Under the pieces are notes generated by a model, which ran no database searches, was not told the origin of the DNA, and saw only the letters and a program-made list of their open reading frames with translations. Below, piece after piece: positions 42,430-51,230 of a stretch of 64,000 nt of DNA. The position numbers and the translations under genes were made by a program. Numbering within the stretch: the stretch's first letter is position 1; the number at the start of each line of letters is the position of its first letter. Source of the stretch: Bacteroidota bacterium. Its GTDB lineage: Bacteria > Bacteroidota > Bacteroidia > Chitinophagales > Chitinophagaceae. The stretch lies in NCBI GenBank assembly GCA_023387985.1, contig JAEWHC010000002.1:62001-126000 (forward strand). The letters run 5' to 3'.

Positions 42430-43419
42430 ATGAAAAGAAGAAATTTCGTAGCGCTCGGTGCAGCAGCCCTCACTCCGGTTACCGGAATCTCACAATCTTT
42501 ATTTCGAAAAAATGCTTCACGCAATTTACCGGTGGTGATTAGTACCTGGTCGCCAAATGTAAAAGCCAATGCACGGGCCTGGGATTTTTTGAAAACGGGC
42601 AGCGCTGCGCTTGATGCTGTTGTAGCAGGCGTAAAAATCACCGAAGCCGATCCTGAAGATCAATCTGTTGGATATGGCGGCCTGCCAGACCGTGATGGCA
42701 AAGTTACCCTTGATGCCTGCGTAATGGATCACCTTGGCAATATTGGTGCTGTCATGTGTCTAGAACACATCAAACATCCGGTAAGCGTTGCCCGCCTGGT
42801 CATGGAGAAAACACCGCATGTACAACTTGTTGGCGAAGGCGCGCTGAAATTTGCACTTGAAAACGGCTTCCAACCTGAAAACCTCCTGACAGAAAAAAGC
42901 AAAAAACACTATGGAGAATGGCTTAAAACCGGCAGTTACAGCCCTTCCGGAACGGTGGAAAACATTCTGCAAAGAATTAAAAATCAACATGATACAATAG
43001 GCATGTTGGCAATAGGTTCAGATGGAAATATAGCTGGCGCCTGTTCTACATCGGGCATGGCCTACAAAATGGCAGGACGTGTGGGCGATTCTCCCATAAT
43101 TGGAGCAGGCCTGTATGTCGACAATGAAATTGGCGCTGCTACGGCTACCGGAAACGGCGAGGAAGTGATCCGGGTGGTTGGAAGCCATTCTGTGGTGGAA
43201 TATATGCGCCATGGCTACTCTCCCACTAATGCATGTAAAGCCGTGGTGGAACGTTTCGTGAAATTACGGGGTCAGGAAAAAGCAGCAGCCTTGCAAATCG
43301 GTTTTATCGCATTAAATAAAAATGGAGAAACGGGTTGCTATGCGCTCAATTCAGATTTTACCATGGCGGTTCATGATAAAAAGGGTTCACGGGTAATTCA
43401 GTCACCAAGCATGCTTTAG
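42430..43419 (+). CDS. N4-(beta-N-acetylglucosaminyl)-L-asparaginase (Ntn hydrolase)
   Basis: 329 residues from the ATG at 42430. The N-terminus MKRRNFVALGAAAL is a Tat-like signal sequence, consistent with export. The autocatalytic nucleophile is Thr189 in QHDTIGMLA, where the proenzyme is expected to cleave itself into two chains. GACSTSGMAYKMAGRVGDSP and GAATATGNGEEVIR are the conserved substrate-binding regions. The family removes GlcNAc-linked Asn from glycoproteins, so the host may use N-glycans from its surroundings. Confidence 0.9.
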   Translation: MKRRNFVALGAAALTPVTGISQSLFRKNASRNLPVVISTWSPNVKANARAWDFLKTGSAALDAVVAGVKITEADPEDQSVGYGGLPDRDGKVTLDACVMDHLGNIGAVMCLEHIKHPVSVARLVMEKTPHVQLVGEGALKFALENGFQPENLLTEKSKKHYGEWLKTGSYSPSGTVENILQRIKNQHDTIGMLAIGSDGNIAGACSTSGMAYKMAGRVGDSPIIGAGLYVDNEIGAATATGNGEEVIRVVGSHSVVEYMRHGYSPTNACKAVVERFVKLRGQEKAAALQIGFIALNKNGETGCYALNSDFTMAVHDKKGSRVIQSPSML

Positions 43420-43445
43420 TCCTTTAAACATCCTATTTTTACAGT

Positions 43446-43892
43446 ATGGCAAGCACTTCCACCAAACGCATTATACTTCCAACCCTATTGCTGGCAATGG
43501 TGCTGGTTTTGGGATTATCCTCAGGGTGTACAAAAGACAAATTGGTTGATAAGGCCGAAGATTTCGTCATATTCCTTATCGTGGACAATAACTGGATCGT
43601 CACCAATTTTACCGAAGGCGGAGCAAACATCACGGCGCAATTTTCTGGATACGAATATGATTTTCACCGCGATTGGAAAGTTACGGCAATAAAAAGCGGG
43701 CAATTGGAAGTGAACGGAACCTGGTCGGCAAATTCCTCTGCTCAAACCATTACCTCCAATTTTCCGCAGGGAATTGATCTACTCCAAAAATTCAACGGAA
43801 CCTGGAATATTGATAAAACAACCATGGCCTCCGTAGATGCCTCCCGTACCACAAATGGCGTGGCTTATCAACTTTCTTTGCGCAAAAAATAA
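43446..43892 (+). CDS. Lipoprotein of unknown function
   Basis: A 148-residue protein with a hydrophobic signal segment and lipobox LGLSSGC (Cys28). The mature part is beta-rich with repeated Trp-containing strands (NNWIVTNFTEGG, EVNGTWSANSS, FNGTWNIDKTT), resembling small calycin-like lipoproteins common in Bacteroidota. I do not recognise a named family. It begins 26 bases after the glycosylasparaginase stop. Confidence 0.6.
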   Translation: MASTSTKRIILPTLLLAMVLVLGLSSGCTKDKLVDKAEDFVIFLIVDNNWIVTNFTEGGANITAQFSGYEYDFHRDWKVTAIKSGQLEVNGTWSANSSAQTITSNFPQGIDLLQKFNGTWNIDKTTMASVDASRTTNGVAYQLSLRKK

Positions 43893-43901
43893 AACGGCCA
43901 A

Positions 43902-44915
43902 TTACCAGACATTGGTGGGACACATATCCCCAAATCTATTTCCAATGGTAAAGCCAACCACGATTTCGTGAGTACTTCCTGCATACTGACCAAAACTTGC
44001 CGTGGTATAATCATAGGCATAACCTACATTGAATGATGGGGAGATCTGCATTCCCACCATTCCCGATATGCTGTTGTTAATCCGGTACGCGGCGCCTGCC
44101 CAGAAACGATCGAGATAAAGGAGTTTGGTATTGATGTCAATCCCCAATGGCAAACCTTTACTATGGCGTACCACAATTGAAGGGATCACATTAAACATTT
44201 CCCCGGCAAGAAACCGGATCCCAGCAGACCCGATAAAAACAGGCATTGTGCGGCTATCTGAAAAATCAACGGTACGGTTTGCATGCAAACCCTGGTCGAG
44301 CAATTGCATCACCGAAAACCCGGTGAAAAAAGAAGAACCATATATCCATATTCCTGCCCCGATATCCGGGCGAATTTTATTGTAATCGCTGGCATAATTC
44401 AACACCGGATCATTGGGATCATCAAAATTAAGCTTGGACATATTCACAGAATTCCTGATTACGCCAAAATTAATTCCTCCTGAGATGGATACTGTTTCGG
44501 TTAGTCCCACGTGATACGCATAGGTACCGTAAGCAGCCAACCTTGAAATTGGCCCCGTTTTATCGTTGAATATTGTTGCACCCCATCCATGATGAGGCTC
44601 CGCACTCAGGTAATTGTCCCAATAATTTGAACCACGGGGGTTCTCCCCTTCCGGAACAATGCTCGTGGGATTGGTTGCCCTGCGGGTATCCCCAATAGAC
44701 CCATGTATGGTAAAATAGGTGGTCGCCGGCGCATCGGCGATTCCCATCCATTGCTGACGGTGGCTGATCTTGATATCTGTGTAGTTTTCAATGCCCGCGA
44801 TCGCCGGGTTGATGATGTATTGATTTTGTAAATATTGGGTGTACTGTGGCCGCAATTGTCCAAAAAGCTCGACGGCAAACACCGTTAGCAATAACAAAAG
44901 AAGCCAATTTTTCAT
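43902..44915 (-). CDS. PorP/SprF family type IX secretion membrane protein
   Basis: A 337-residue outer-membrane beta-barrel protein with an N-terminal signal peptide (about residues 1-20) and the family opening RPQYTQYLQNQYIINPAIAG. The barrel ends with GYAYDYTTASFGQYAGSTHEIVVGF. PorP/SprF proteins anchor peptidoglycan-associated or cell-surface components in the type IX secretion/gliding apparatus. No other T9SS gene adjoins it, so it is likely one of the scattered paralogues. It is a strong phylum marker. Confidence 0.92.
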   Translation of the reverse strand: MKNWLLLLLLTVFAVELFGQLRPQYTQYLQNQYIINPAIAGIENYTDIKISHRQQWMGIADAPATTYFTIHGSIGDTRRATNPTSIVPEGENPRGSNYWDNYLSAEPHHGWGATIFNDKTGPISRLAAYGTYAYHVGLTETVSISGGINFGVIRNSVNMSKLNFDDPNDPVLNYASDYNKIRPDIGAGIWIYGSSFFTGFSVMQLLDQGLHANRTVDFSDSRTMPVFIGSAGIRFLAGEMFNVIPSIVVRHSKGLPLGIDINTKLLYLDRFWAGAAYRINNSISGMVGMQISPSFNVGYAYDYTTASFGQYAGSTHEIVVGFTIGNRFGDMCPTNVW

Positions 44916-44922
44916 ACCGTTT

Positions 44923-44930
44923 CAAAATTA
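44923..44930 (-). promoter_or_regulatory. TAnnTTTG -7 element for the PorP/SprF gene
   Basis: On the minus strand TAATTTTG matches the -7 consensus exactly and ends 7 bases before the ATG at 44915, implying a very short leader. No -33 motif is evident. Confidence 0.4.
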
Positions 44931-44955
44931 AGACAGCCGGCGTCGAAATTGATTT

Positions 44956-45600
44956 TTAGTGAGGTATATTTTTAATAGGCACGCTGCGGTCAATAAAAGT
45001 TCGGGCTTCCGGTCCAAGATTGAATAACAAATCAAGAATACTGAGATTGGGTTCAAAGGGCAGGTCAAAAGTCTGGTAATATTCCGGCATTTCATACTTC
45101 AACCGGTTTGAAGGGCGCAGGTGACCGCGAAAATCCAGAATTTCCAGTGTGTGCATTTCTCTTTCCCATTGTTTGGTATGGCTGAGTTCAACTTTCCACT
45201 TCAACTGTTTGAGTACCCATTCCATTCCCCGTTGGCAAAAGTCTGTCAATAATTCCGGAGGATCGAGCAACAAGGGCTCCAGTGATGGTTGATAAAATTT
45301 GAAGAATGGTGAATTGTTATAAGCAGAATACAAGCTTCGCCAATTTTCCATAATTTTTTTGGGTTCCCTCAGCAACCTGATTTCATTCATCGGCTTTCCC
45401 CCCTGATCTCTTCCGCCGGCCAATGGATAGGTGACCATCAACAATCCGGTGGCTGATCGTATTTCAAAACGATTGCGGTATTGCATTTTTTGAAAATGGT
45501 CACTTTGCTCCCATTCCAAATTCTTAGGCTCTTTTAAAGCAAGAAATAAAGCAATGGGTGGAAACAGTTGATAGTCAACAAGTAACTTAAGAATACTCAT
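44956..45600 (-). CDS. WbqC-like family protein
   Basis: A 214-residue protein of the WbqC-like family. Readable conserved elements include DYQLFPPIALFLALKE near the start and DHFQKMQYRNRFEIRS, then EMHTLEILDFRGHLRPSNRL. Members occur near polysaccharide genes but their reaction is unknown. It is on the same strand as, and 40 bases upstream of, the PorP/SprF gene. The 245-base gap beyond its start holds no gene. Confidence 0.82.
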   Translation of the reverse strand: MSILKLLVDYQLFPPIALFLALKEPKNLEWEQSDHFQKMQYRNRFEIRSATGLLMVTYPLAGGRDQGGKPMNEIRLLREPKKIMENWRSLYSAYNNSPFFKFYQPSLEPLLLDPPELLTDFCQRGMEWVLKQLKWKVELSHTKQWEREMHTLEILDFRGHLRPSNRLKYEMPEYYQTFDLPFEPNLSILDLLFNLGPEARTFIDRSVPIKNIPH

Positions 45601-45844
45601 TTTTATTAAAAACTAATTTTATCATGAATTTTTATGAACGAAAACCTTAAGTCTTATATATAGTATAAAGTGAATTAGAATTACTAAAGCATTAATAATG
45701 AATCTTTTAAGTAAACATACCGGCACTAAAGACTTTAGCTGAATACGCGTGGAACATATTGGGTATCCCTACTAAAGCAATTAGTATGCAAATTTGCGTT
45801 TTTATTCACGATTATATTCGAATAATCTCTTGTTTCTTTGAAAA

Positions 45845-46318
45845 ATGAAAGTCATTCGTATACTGCCTCCCGCCCTGTTGTTCGCTTTATTATTTACGGC
45901 ATGTTCCCCGTTCATCCAACCTGAGATAAAAGATTGGCAATTTCAGGAAGCCAGTTTTGTAGGAGATGATAGTATACAGGTTAATGCGTTTTTGATCGTA
46001 AACAACCCCAATGCTTACAGCCTGCAGTTTTATAACGCCGATTGTTTTGTAATCCTGGATGATAAGCCCTCGGGCAGGGCCTGGCTCGATTCGGTTACCA
46101 CCATTCAGGGTAATGGAGAAACTCCCGTGCCGGTTACGGCAAGGTTGTCAAAACAAAACATTACTGATCTTGGATTGAAACTTTTGCTTACTTCTTCCCT
46201 TTCATACCAGTTGACCGGAATAGCAAAAGCAGGCAAAAGCGCCTATAAAAAAGAATTCCCCATCAATGAGACGGGGACGTTGGACCGCAGGGACCTGGAG
46301 CGGCTCATCAGGTTTTAA
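45845..46318 (+). CDS. LEA14-like lipoprotein
   Basis: A 157-residue protein with signal sequence and lipobox LLFTACS (Cys20). The mature part resembles the LEA14/WHy domain: VNAFLIVNNPNAYSLQFYNADCFVILDD is the typical opening (NPN motif) of that beta-sandwich. These proteins are stress-related, with no enzymatic activity known. The short leader carries TTTCTTTG four bases before the ATG, close to the -7 consensus. Confidence 0.72.
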   Translation: MKVIRILPPALLFALLFTACSPFIQPEIKDWQFQEASFVGDDSIQVNAFLIVNNPNAYSLQFYNADCFVILDDKPSGRAWLDSVTTIQGNGETPVPVTARLSKQNITDLGLKLLLTSSLSYQLTGIAKAGKSAYKKEFPINETGTLDRRDLERLIRF

Positions 46319-46323
46319 TCAGT

Positions 46324-46671
46324 TTAATGACGGCAACAATCCGGTAATCTCGATTTAACCTCATTTTCTGCTGGTTCATTGTCAGCATCAAAACCACAGG
46401 CAGCAATGGCTTTACGGATTGCCTGGATATTGGTCCTGGCAGGATCCCATTCAACCTGGGTGGTGCCACGCTGAACATTCACCGTTACTTTAATAAGGCC
46501 ATCAGCATATTGGGGAGCCATTCGTTCGATAATTTGTTTACATGGAGGACATTTAGCCTGGGGAGTTTTGATTTCGGCTTTTTGGTTTGCCGGTGCCTGG
46601 GCAAACACAACAAATGCGACCAAAATCAAGGCCATAAATATCCCATGCCTTTTTGTAAATACTGCCCTCAT
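46324..46671 (-). CDS. Exported heavy-metal-associated domain protein
   Basis: A 115-residue protein with a signal sequence (about residues 1-27) and a single HMA domain. The metal-binding CxxC is in AKCPPCKQII, and the fold continues through VTVNVQRGTTQVEWDPA to the AIAACGF element. A second Cys pair (PDCCRH) ends the chain. It probably binds copper or another soft metal in the periplasm. No transporter adjoins. It is convergent with the LEA-like gene. Confidence 0.8.
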   Translation of the reverse strand: MRAVFTKRHGIFMALILVAFVVFAQAPANQKAEIKTPQAKCPPCKQIIERMAPQYADGLIKVTVNVQRGTTQVEWDPARTNIQAIRKAIAACGFDADNEPAENEVKSRLPDCCRH

Positions 46672-46713
46672 AAACTTTTAGACGCTTCAAAGCTGAAAAA
46701 GTTGCGCAGGTAT

Positions 46714-47346
46714 TCAGATTTTCCAGTTTTCAGGGTCTTCACGCCATTGCCGTAGCACTTCAAGCTGATCCGATGCCACATAGTTGTGCAATGCTGCTTC
46801 TTCAATCAGCGCGTTATAATCGGAAAGAGTTAACAAGCGTATGCCTGATTGGGCAAATGCCTTCTCCGCCTGCGGAAAACCATAGGTAATAATGGCCACC
46901 ATCCCTATAACCTCAATTCCCGCTTTCTGTAAAACCTCTGCTGCCATCAGGCTGCTTTTTCCGGTACTCACCAGGTCTTCAACCACCACGGCTTTCATAC
47001 CGGGTTCATAATGGCCTTCAATCTGGTTGCCCATTCCGTGATCTTTGGGTTTGGGCCGCACGTAAGCAAAAGGCAGTTTGAGCTGGTCTGCTACCAGGGC
47101 ACCCCAGGAAATTCCCGCTGTGGCCACTCCTGCAACCAGGTCGGCTTCGCCAAACTCGGTAAAAACCAGGTTACAAAGCTCGCTTTTGAAATAATCACGG
47201 TAATAAGGAAACCCCAGGATCTTGCGATTATCGCAATAAATCGGGCTTTTCCACCCGCTTGCCCAGGTAAAGGGTTGTTCGGGTTGCAGTTTTACCGCCT
47301 TCAGTTTAAGCAGTTTTTCGGCCGCCTGCCGGCTTGCATTTGTCAT
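46714..47346 (-). CDS. pyrE: Orotate phosphoribosyltransferase
   Basis: A 210-residue enzyme of pyrimidine synthesis that joins orotate to PRPP. The PRPP loop is VVVEDLVSTGKSS. The flexible-loop region VRPKPKDHGMGNQIEG and the N-terminal FTWASGWKSPIYCDNR (the orotate-binding stretch) are intact. It is divergent from the Nudix gene and lies 1.7 kb from pyrB. Confidence 0.95.
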   Translation of the reverse strand: MTNASRQAAEKLLKLKAVKLQPEQPFTWASGWKSPIYCDNRKILGFPYYRDYFKSELCNLVFTEFGEADLVAGVATAGISWGALVADQLKLPFAYVRPKPKDHGMGNQIEGHYEPGMKAVVVEDLVSTGKSSLMAAEVLQKAGIEVIGMVAIITYGFPQAEKAFAQSGIRLLTLSDYNALIEEAALHNYVASDQLEVLRQWREDPENWKI

Positions 47347-47413
47347 AGCGGCAAAGGTGCATATTTATTCTCACCAACCTGTTTGCGGGGTTTTATATTT
47401 TGTAAAAATGAAA

Positions 47414-47421
47414 TAGCTTTG
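47414..47421 (+). promoter_or_regulatory. TAnnTTTG -7 element for the Nudix gene at 47434
   Basis: TAGCTTTG matches the -7 consensus exactly, 12 bases upstream of the ATG at 47434. It supports that start over the much longer frame beginning at 47011, which overlaps pyrE. Confidence 0.38.
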
Positions 47422-47433
47422 GGATTGTTCGTA

Positions 47434-48069
47434 ATGGAAAATTACCGGAAAGTCTATTTTGGAAACAAACCTTTTATCCTGTCATCCTATGTTGACCAGG
47501 AAATATCGGCCATGGCCTGGCAGGCGGGAGTGATTGTAATCAATCAGCCTTCAGAGAATGATTTGCGGATGTGCATTTCCGAAATTGAAGACAAAGACAC
47601 CACCGCGATCATCATACTGACCCGTCAAATGGATTTCTTTTGGGATAAATTCAAATCCTATTTCACCCAAATTGTTGCCGGTGGCGGACTAGTTGAGAAT
47701 GCGGATGGGGAATGGCTTTTTATTTTTCGCCGGGGAAGCTGGGATCTGCCTAAAGGCAAACTTGATGAAGGAGAAAGCATTGAAGAATGCGCCATCCGGG
47801 AGGTTCGCGAAGAAACCGGCCTGGAGGACTTGGAAATTCAAAAACATCTTCTCAATACATACCATATTTACACAGAAAATGGGCAAAAGATCCTGAAAAA
47901 AAACGTTTGGTTCCTGATGCAAAATCAGGGCAGCAACGATTTAATTGCCCAGGCTGAAGAAGATATAACCCATATAGAATGGATGGATCCCGCAAAAATT
48001 TCTATGATCAGGAATCAGTCTTATCCAAGCGTATGCAGTGTATTGGATTTTGCCGCGAATTTGGAATAA
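47434..48069 (+). CDS. Nudix hydrolase with an N-terminal accessory domain
   Basis: 211 residues from the ATG at 47434. Residues 1-90 form an extra domain with no motif I recognise (opening MENYRKVYFGNKPFIL). Residues 90-211 form the Nudix fold, with the box reading GKLDEGESIEECAIREV then REETGL, preceded by WDLPKG. The substrate is unknown; the WDLPKG and box spacing fit nucleotide or diadenosine-polyphosphate hydrolases. It is transcribed away from pyrE. Confidence 0.85.
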   Translation: MENYRKVYFGNKPFILSSYVDQEISAMAWQAGVIVINQPSENDLRMCISEIEDKDTTAIIILTRQMDFFWDKFKSYFTQIVAGGGLVENADGEWLFIFRRGSWDLPKGKLDEGESIEECAIREVREETGLEDLEIQKHLLNTYHIYTENGQKILKKNVWFLMQNQGSNDLIAQAEEDITHIEWMDPAKISMIRNQSYPSVCSVLDFAANLE

Positions 48070-48075
48070 CCTTCT

Positions 48076-48516
48076 TTATAACTTCTTTGCAATAATTGCT
48101 ACGGTAAGCCTGCTGATACAAGTCAGTTTTCCGGCATCATCGGTCAGCCGGATATCCCAAACATGGGTTTTGCGGCCTAAATGAACGGGACGGCATGTGG
48201 CCTGAACGAATCCATCCCGTATTGCCCGCAGATGATTGGCGTTAACTTCAAGGCCAACACATTGATATTGATCCCAGTCGACCACAATTGCTGAAGCTAC
48301 CGACCCAACTGTTTCCGCCAATACGACCGAAGCGCCGCCATGGAGCAAACCATAGGGCTGTTTGGTTTTACTGGTTACAGGCATTCGTGCACGAAGAAAA
48401 TCTGGTCCAATTTCAATAAATTCAATTTCAAGATATTCGGACATATTTCCTGAGGACAGCCGGTTTAGCTGTTCTAATGAAATATTGCCATTGAACCAAA
48501 TACTTGGGGCAGCCAT
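48076..48516 (-). CDS. PaaI-type hotdog-fold thioesterase
   Basis: A 146-residue hotdog-fold protein. The family region is PYGLLHGGASVVLAETVGSVAS, with the catalytic Asp/Glu on the following helix, and VEVNANHLRAI with the closing LTVAII. It probably hydrolyses acyl-CoA thioesters, perhaps in menaquinone or aromatic metabolism; the substrate is not readable. It lies 8 bases after coaD on the same strand. Confidence 0.85.
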   Translation of the reverse strand: MAAPSIWFNGNISLEQLNRLSSGNMSEYLEIEFIEIGPDFLRARMPVTSKTKQPYGLLHGGASVVLAETVGSVASAIVVDWDQYQCVGLEVNANHLRAIRDGFVQATCRPVHLGRKTHVWDIRLTDDAGKLTCISRLTVAIIAKKL

Positions 48517-48524
48517 TTACCCAA

Positions 48525-48992
48525 TTATTTATAAAGTGAACGTATAACAGGCTGGGGCAAAAACTGCCGGACATCTCCCCCGTTTTGGTAAACATCACGC
48601 ACCAGGGTACTTGCCACGGACATGAATTGTGGAGAACAGGTAAGAAAAAAAGTTTCAATTTCCGGTTCAATGCTGCGGTTCATATCGGCAATGGCCTTCT
48701 CATATTCGAAGTCGCTGACATATCGAATTCCCCGGAGGATAAAATTCGCGCCAACCTGTTTACAACATTCCACCGTCAAACCTTCATAAGCCAATGCTTC
48801 CACTTTTGGCTCATGGGCATAACATTCGCGAATCCACCTGATCCTGTCCTCTTCACTGAACATGGGTTTCTTGTTGACATTGCGACCAATGCCAACAAAG
48901 AGTTTGTCGAAAATGGGAAGAGAGCGGTCAATGATATCAATGTGGCCCAGCGTAATGGGATCAAAAGTTCCGGGGAATAAAGCGATACGCAT
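48525..48992 (-). CDS. coaD: Pantetheine-phosphate adenylyltransferase
   Basis: A 155-residue CoaD, the penultimate enzyme of coenzyme A synthesis. The nucleotidylyltransferase motif is LFPGTFDPITLGH, and the ATP-binding ISSS-equivalent is replaced by VASTLVRD. The pantetheine-binding segment is readable at RGIRYVSDFEYE. It is encoded between the thioesterase gene and pyrB, all on the minus strand. Confidence 0.95.
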   Translation of the reverse strand: MRIALFPGTFDPITLGHIDIIDRSLPIFDKLFVGIGRNVNKKPMFSEEDRIRWIRECYAHEPKVEALAYEGLTVECCKQVGANFILRGIRYVSDFEYEKAIADMNRSIEPEIETFFLTCSPQFMSVASTLVRDVYQNGGDVRQFLPQPVIRSLYK

Positions 48993-49015
48993 TGGCGATA
49001 ATTTGGTTAATTCAA

Positions 49016-49948
49016 TCAGGCGTTTTGGTGCTGACCTGCGAGCAAATATAAGGCAGCCATGCGCACAGCTACACCATTTTCTACCTGGTTTAATATAATG
49101 CTGCCGGGACCGTCAGCAACGTCGCTGTCAATTTCTACACCGCGGTTAATGGGTCCGGGATGCATGATTACGATCTCCTTTTTTAGTTTATCCAGCATCC
49201 GGCGTTTTATGCCGTAAGCGAGATTGTATTCCCGCAGGGATGAAAACAATACCTGGTTTTGCCTTTCCAGTTGGATCCGCAACACATTGGCTACGTCGCA
49301 CCATGCTATGGCTTTCTCCACATCATATTCGACCCTAACACCCAGCGCCTCCTGCATGTAAACCGGAATGAGCGTGGGCGGACCACAGACCACCACTTCC
49401 GCGCCCATTTTTGTCAACAGGTAAATGTTGCTAAGCGCTACACGGCTATGCATGATATCTCCTACAATCGCCACCTTTCGCCCTTCCAACCCACCTGTTG
49501 CTTCTGAAATGCTCAATGCATCCAGTAAGGCCTGCGTAGGATGTTCATTTATACCGTCCCCTGCATTTATGATGCTTGCCGGAATGTGTTTGGCCAGAAA
49601 ATGTGGTGCGCCGCTTGCACTGTGCCGCATTACCACAAGGTCTACCTTCATGCTGAGAATATTGTTTACGGTATCGAGCAATGTTTCCCCTTTTGAAACT
49701 GAACTTCCGCTTGCAGAAAAATTGATGGTATCCGCACTCAGGCGCTTTTCCGCAAGTTCAAAAGAAATACGTGTACGCGTTGAGTTCTCATAAAATAAAT
49801 TGACGATGGTAATGTCACGAAGCGAAGGAACCTTTTTCACCGGACGCTGTAAAACATCTTTGAACTGCCGGGCGGTATCCAAAAGTGTTTCAATATCCTC
49901 CTTTTGGAGGTCCTTAATACCCAGCAAATGTTTGGTAGAAAGACCCAT
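49016..49948 (-). CDS. pyrB: Aspartate carbamoyltransferase catalytic subunit
   Basis: A 310-residue ATCase, catalysing carbamoyl phosphate + aspartate to carbamoyl-aspartate. The carbamoyl-phosphate site is FYENSTRTRISFEL, the second conserved site is INAGDGINEHPTQALLD, and HPGPINRGVEID closes the family pattern. No PyrI regulatory subunit is adjacent. pyrE lies nearby. Start at 49948 fits the family (MGLSTKHLLGIKDL). Confidence 0.95.
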   Translation of the reverse strand: MGLSTKHLLGIKDLQKEDIETLLDTARQFKDVLQRPVKKVPSLRDITIVNLFYENSTRTRISFELAEKRLSADTINFSASGSSVSKGETLLDTVNNILSMKVDLVVMRHSASGAPHFLAKHIPASIINAGDGINEHPTQALLDALSISEATGGLEGRKVAIVGDIMHSRVALSNIYLLTKMGAEVVVCGPPTLIPVYMQEALGVRVEYDVEKAIAWCDVANVLRIQLERQNQVLFSSLREYNLAYGIKRRMLDKLKKEIVIMHPGPINRGVEIDSDVADGPGSIILNQVENGVAVRMAALYLLAGQHQNA

Positions 49949-49955
49949 TAAAGGG

Positions 49956-49963
49956 CAAATATA
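49956..49963 (-). promoter_or_regulatory. TAnnTTTG -7 element for pyrB
   Basis: On the minus strand TATATTTG matches the -7 consensus exactly and ends 7 bases before the pyrB ATG. Transcription from it would give a leaderless or nearly leaderless message. Confidence 0.4.
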
Positions 49964-50011
49964 AACGATAGTTATTTTGAAAAAAAATTGTTTGCTCCAG
50001 GCGGCGCAGGC

Positions 50012-51145
50012 CTAATTGCCGTTTGAACTAAATAAGTCGTGTAAAAAGGCCAGCAACTCGCCTGCCCTGAGGTTCTTGGCAATTATCCGCCCCTCCGGGT
50101 CAAGCAGGTAATTTTGAGGAATGCTTTGCACACGGTATAATTTTGCCGCTGCATTGTTCCAGAAACCCAGGTCACTCACATGATCCCATGTCAGATTGTC
50201 TTTTTCAATTGCCTGCAACCATTTTTCTTTATCGCGGTCAAGACTAACCCCCAATACAGTAAAATTTTTGTCCTTATAAAGATTGTAAGCTTGTACCACA
50301 TTTGGATTTTCAATGCGGCACGGGCCACACCAGCTTGCCCAGAAATCGAGCAATACATATTTGCCACGCAGGTTCGCCAATTCAAAAGGTTTGCCTTCCG
50401 GCGTATTCTGTGAAAATGCCGGAGCTGCTTGCCCGAATCCGAGCAGTTCTTCTGTTTCCAGGTATTGAATGGCACTTTGACCATAAGGGTTATTCATGGC
50501 ATGCGCATCGATCATTTCTATCCAGGAATGCAATTCACTGTAAGTAAAATTGAATGGAGCAATCACATTGATCAATAAGGGCGCCACAGCAGTTGAATGA
50601 TATTTTTGCAGGTAGGCCGGAACTTCTTTCCGGATTTTTTCAATGGCGGTATTTTTCGCAAGCCGTATGCTATCGGGGTTATAACCGCTGGTACCGGCAG
50701 ATTCACGCATTTTATTAAGCAGGTTAACGGCATCAAATTGCGGCCCAATTTGACGCAGCAATGCTTCAAATGCCTTTGCCGCTTCCCCTTCTTCAATTTT
50801 TAATACCGGATCATTGTCCAGCACTTTCAATCGCGTATTGTTATCATCCAGGAATAAATTATAAAATTTCAGGCTTTCCTGAACGTTGGGATCTCCAAGC
50901 ATCAATACATAAATCCCCTGTTGCGGAAGTTCAGCGTCAATGCGGAAAGCTCCTTTTTGAATTAAAGCTGCGTTGCCAACCGGGCGGTTATTCTGTGGAT
51001 TGATGATCAGTGCTGTCAGACTGTCTTTGAATTGTGGAGCTATGCCATCTACTTTTACCCTGACCGGCGATTGAGCAAGCAGCCCAATGGTGAAGGTGAA
51101 AAGAAAAATTGTAGCGAGACCAGATTTGAACAATATTTTTGACAT
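50012..51145 (-). CDS. TlpA-family exported thiol-disulfide oxidoreductase
   Basis: A 377-residue protein. A signal peptide (about residues 1-25) leads into an N-terminal DUF4369-like beta region (VRVKVDGIAP, LIQKGAFRIDAELPQQG). The C-terminal thioredoxin fold has the active site WASWCGPCRIENP. Such proteins reduce periplasmic disulfides, for example during cytochrome c maturation. No ccm gene adjoins. This two-domain architecture is common in Bacteroidota. Confidence 0.9.
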   Translation of the reverse strand: MSKILFKSGLATIFLFTFTIGLLAQSPVRVKVDGIAPQFKDSLTALIINPQNNRPVGNAALIQKGAFRIDAELPQQGIYVLMLGDPNVQESLKFYNLFLDDNNTRLKVLDNDPVLKIEEGEAAKAFEALLRQIGPQFDAVNLLNKMRESAGTSGYNPDSIRLAKNTAIEKIRKEVPAYLQKYHSTAVAPLLINVIAPFNFTYSELHSWIEMIDAHAMNNPYGQSAIQYLETEELLGFGQAAPAFSQNTPEGKPFELANLRGKYVLLDFWASWCGPCRIENPNVVQAYNLYKDKNFTVLGVSLDRDKEKWLQAIEKDNLTWDHVSDLGFWNNAAAKLYRVQSIPQNYLLDPEGRIIAKNLRAGELLAFLHDLFSSNGN

Positions 51146-51230
51146 CGTCAGGAAACCATTTATAGGTTAATTGTTCAAAAATAGCTTCATTCGCAGATCA
51201 GGAAGTAAATAGTAAAAGATTTAACAACCA

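Noticed and set aside
47011..47433. Long N-terminal extension of the Nudix frame at 47011
   Set aside because: It overlaps pyrE on the opposite strand and lacks the family pattern; the ATG at 47434 has its own -7 element.
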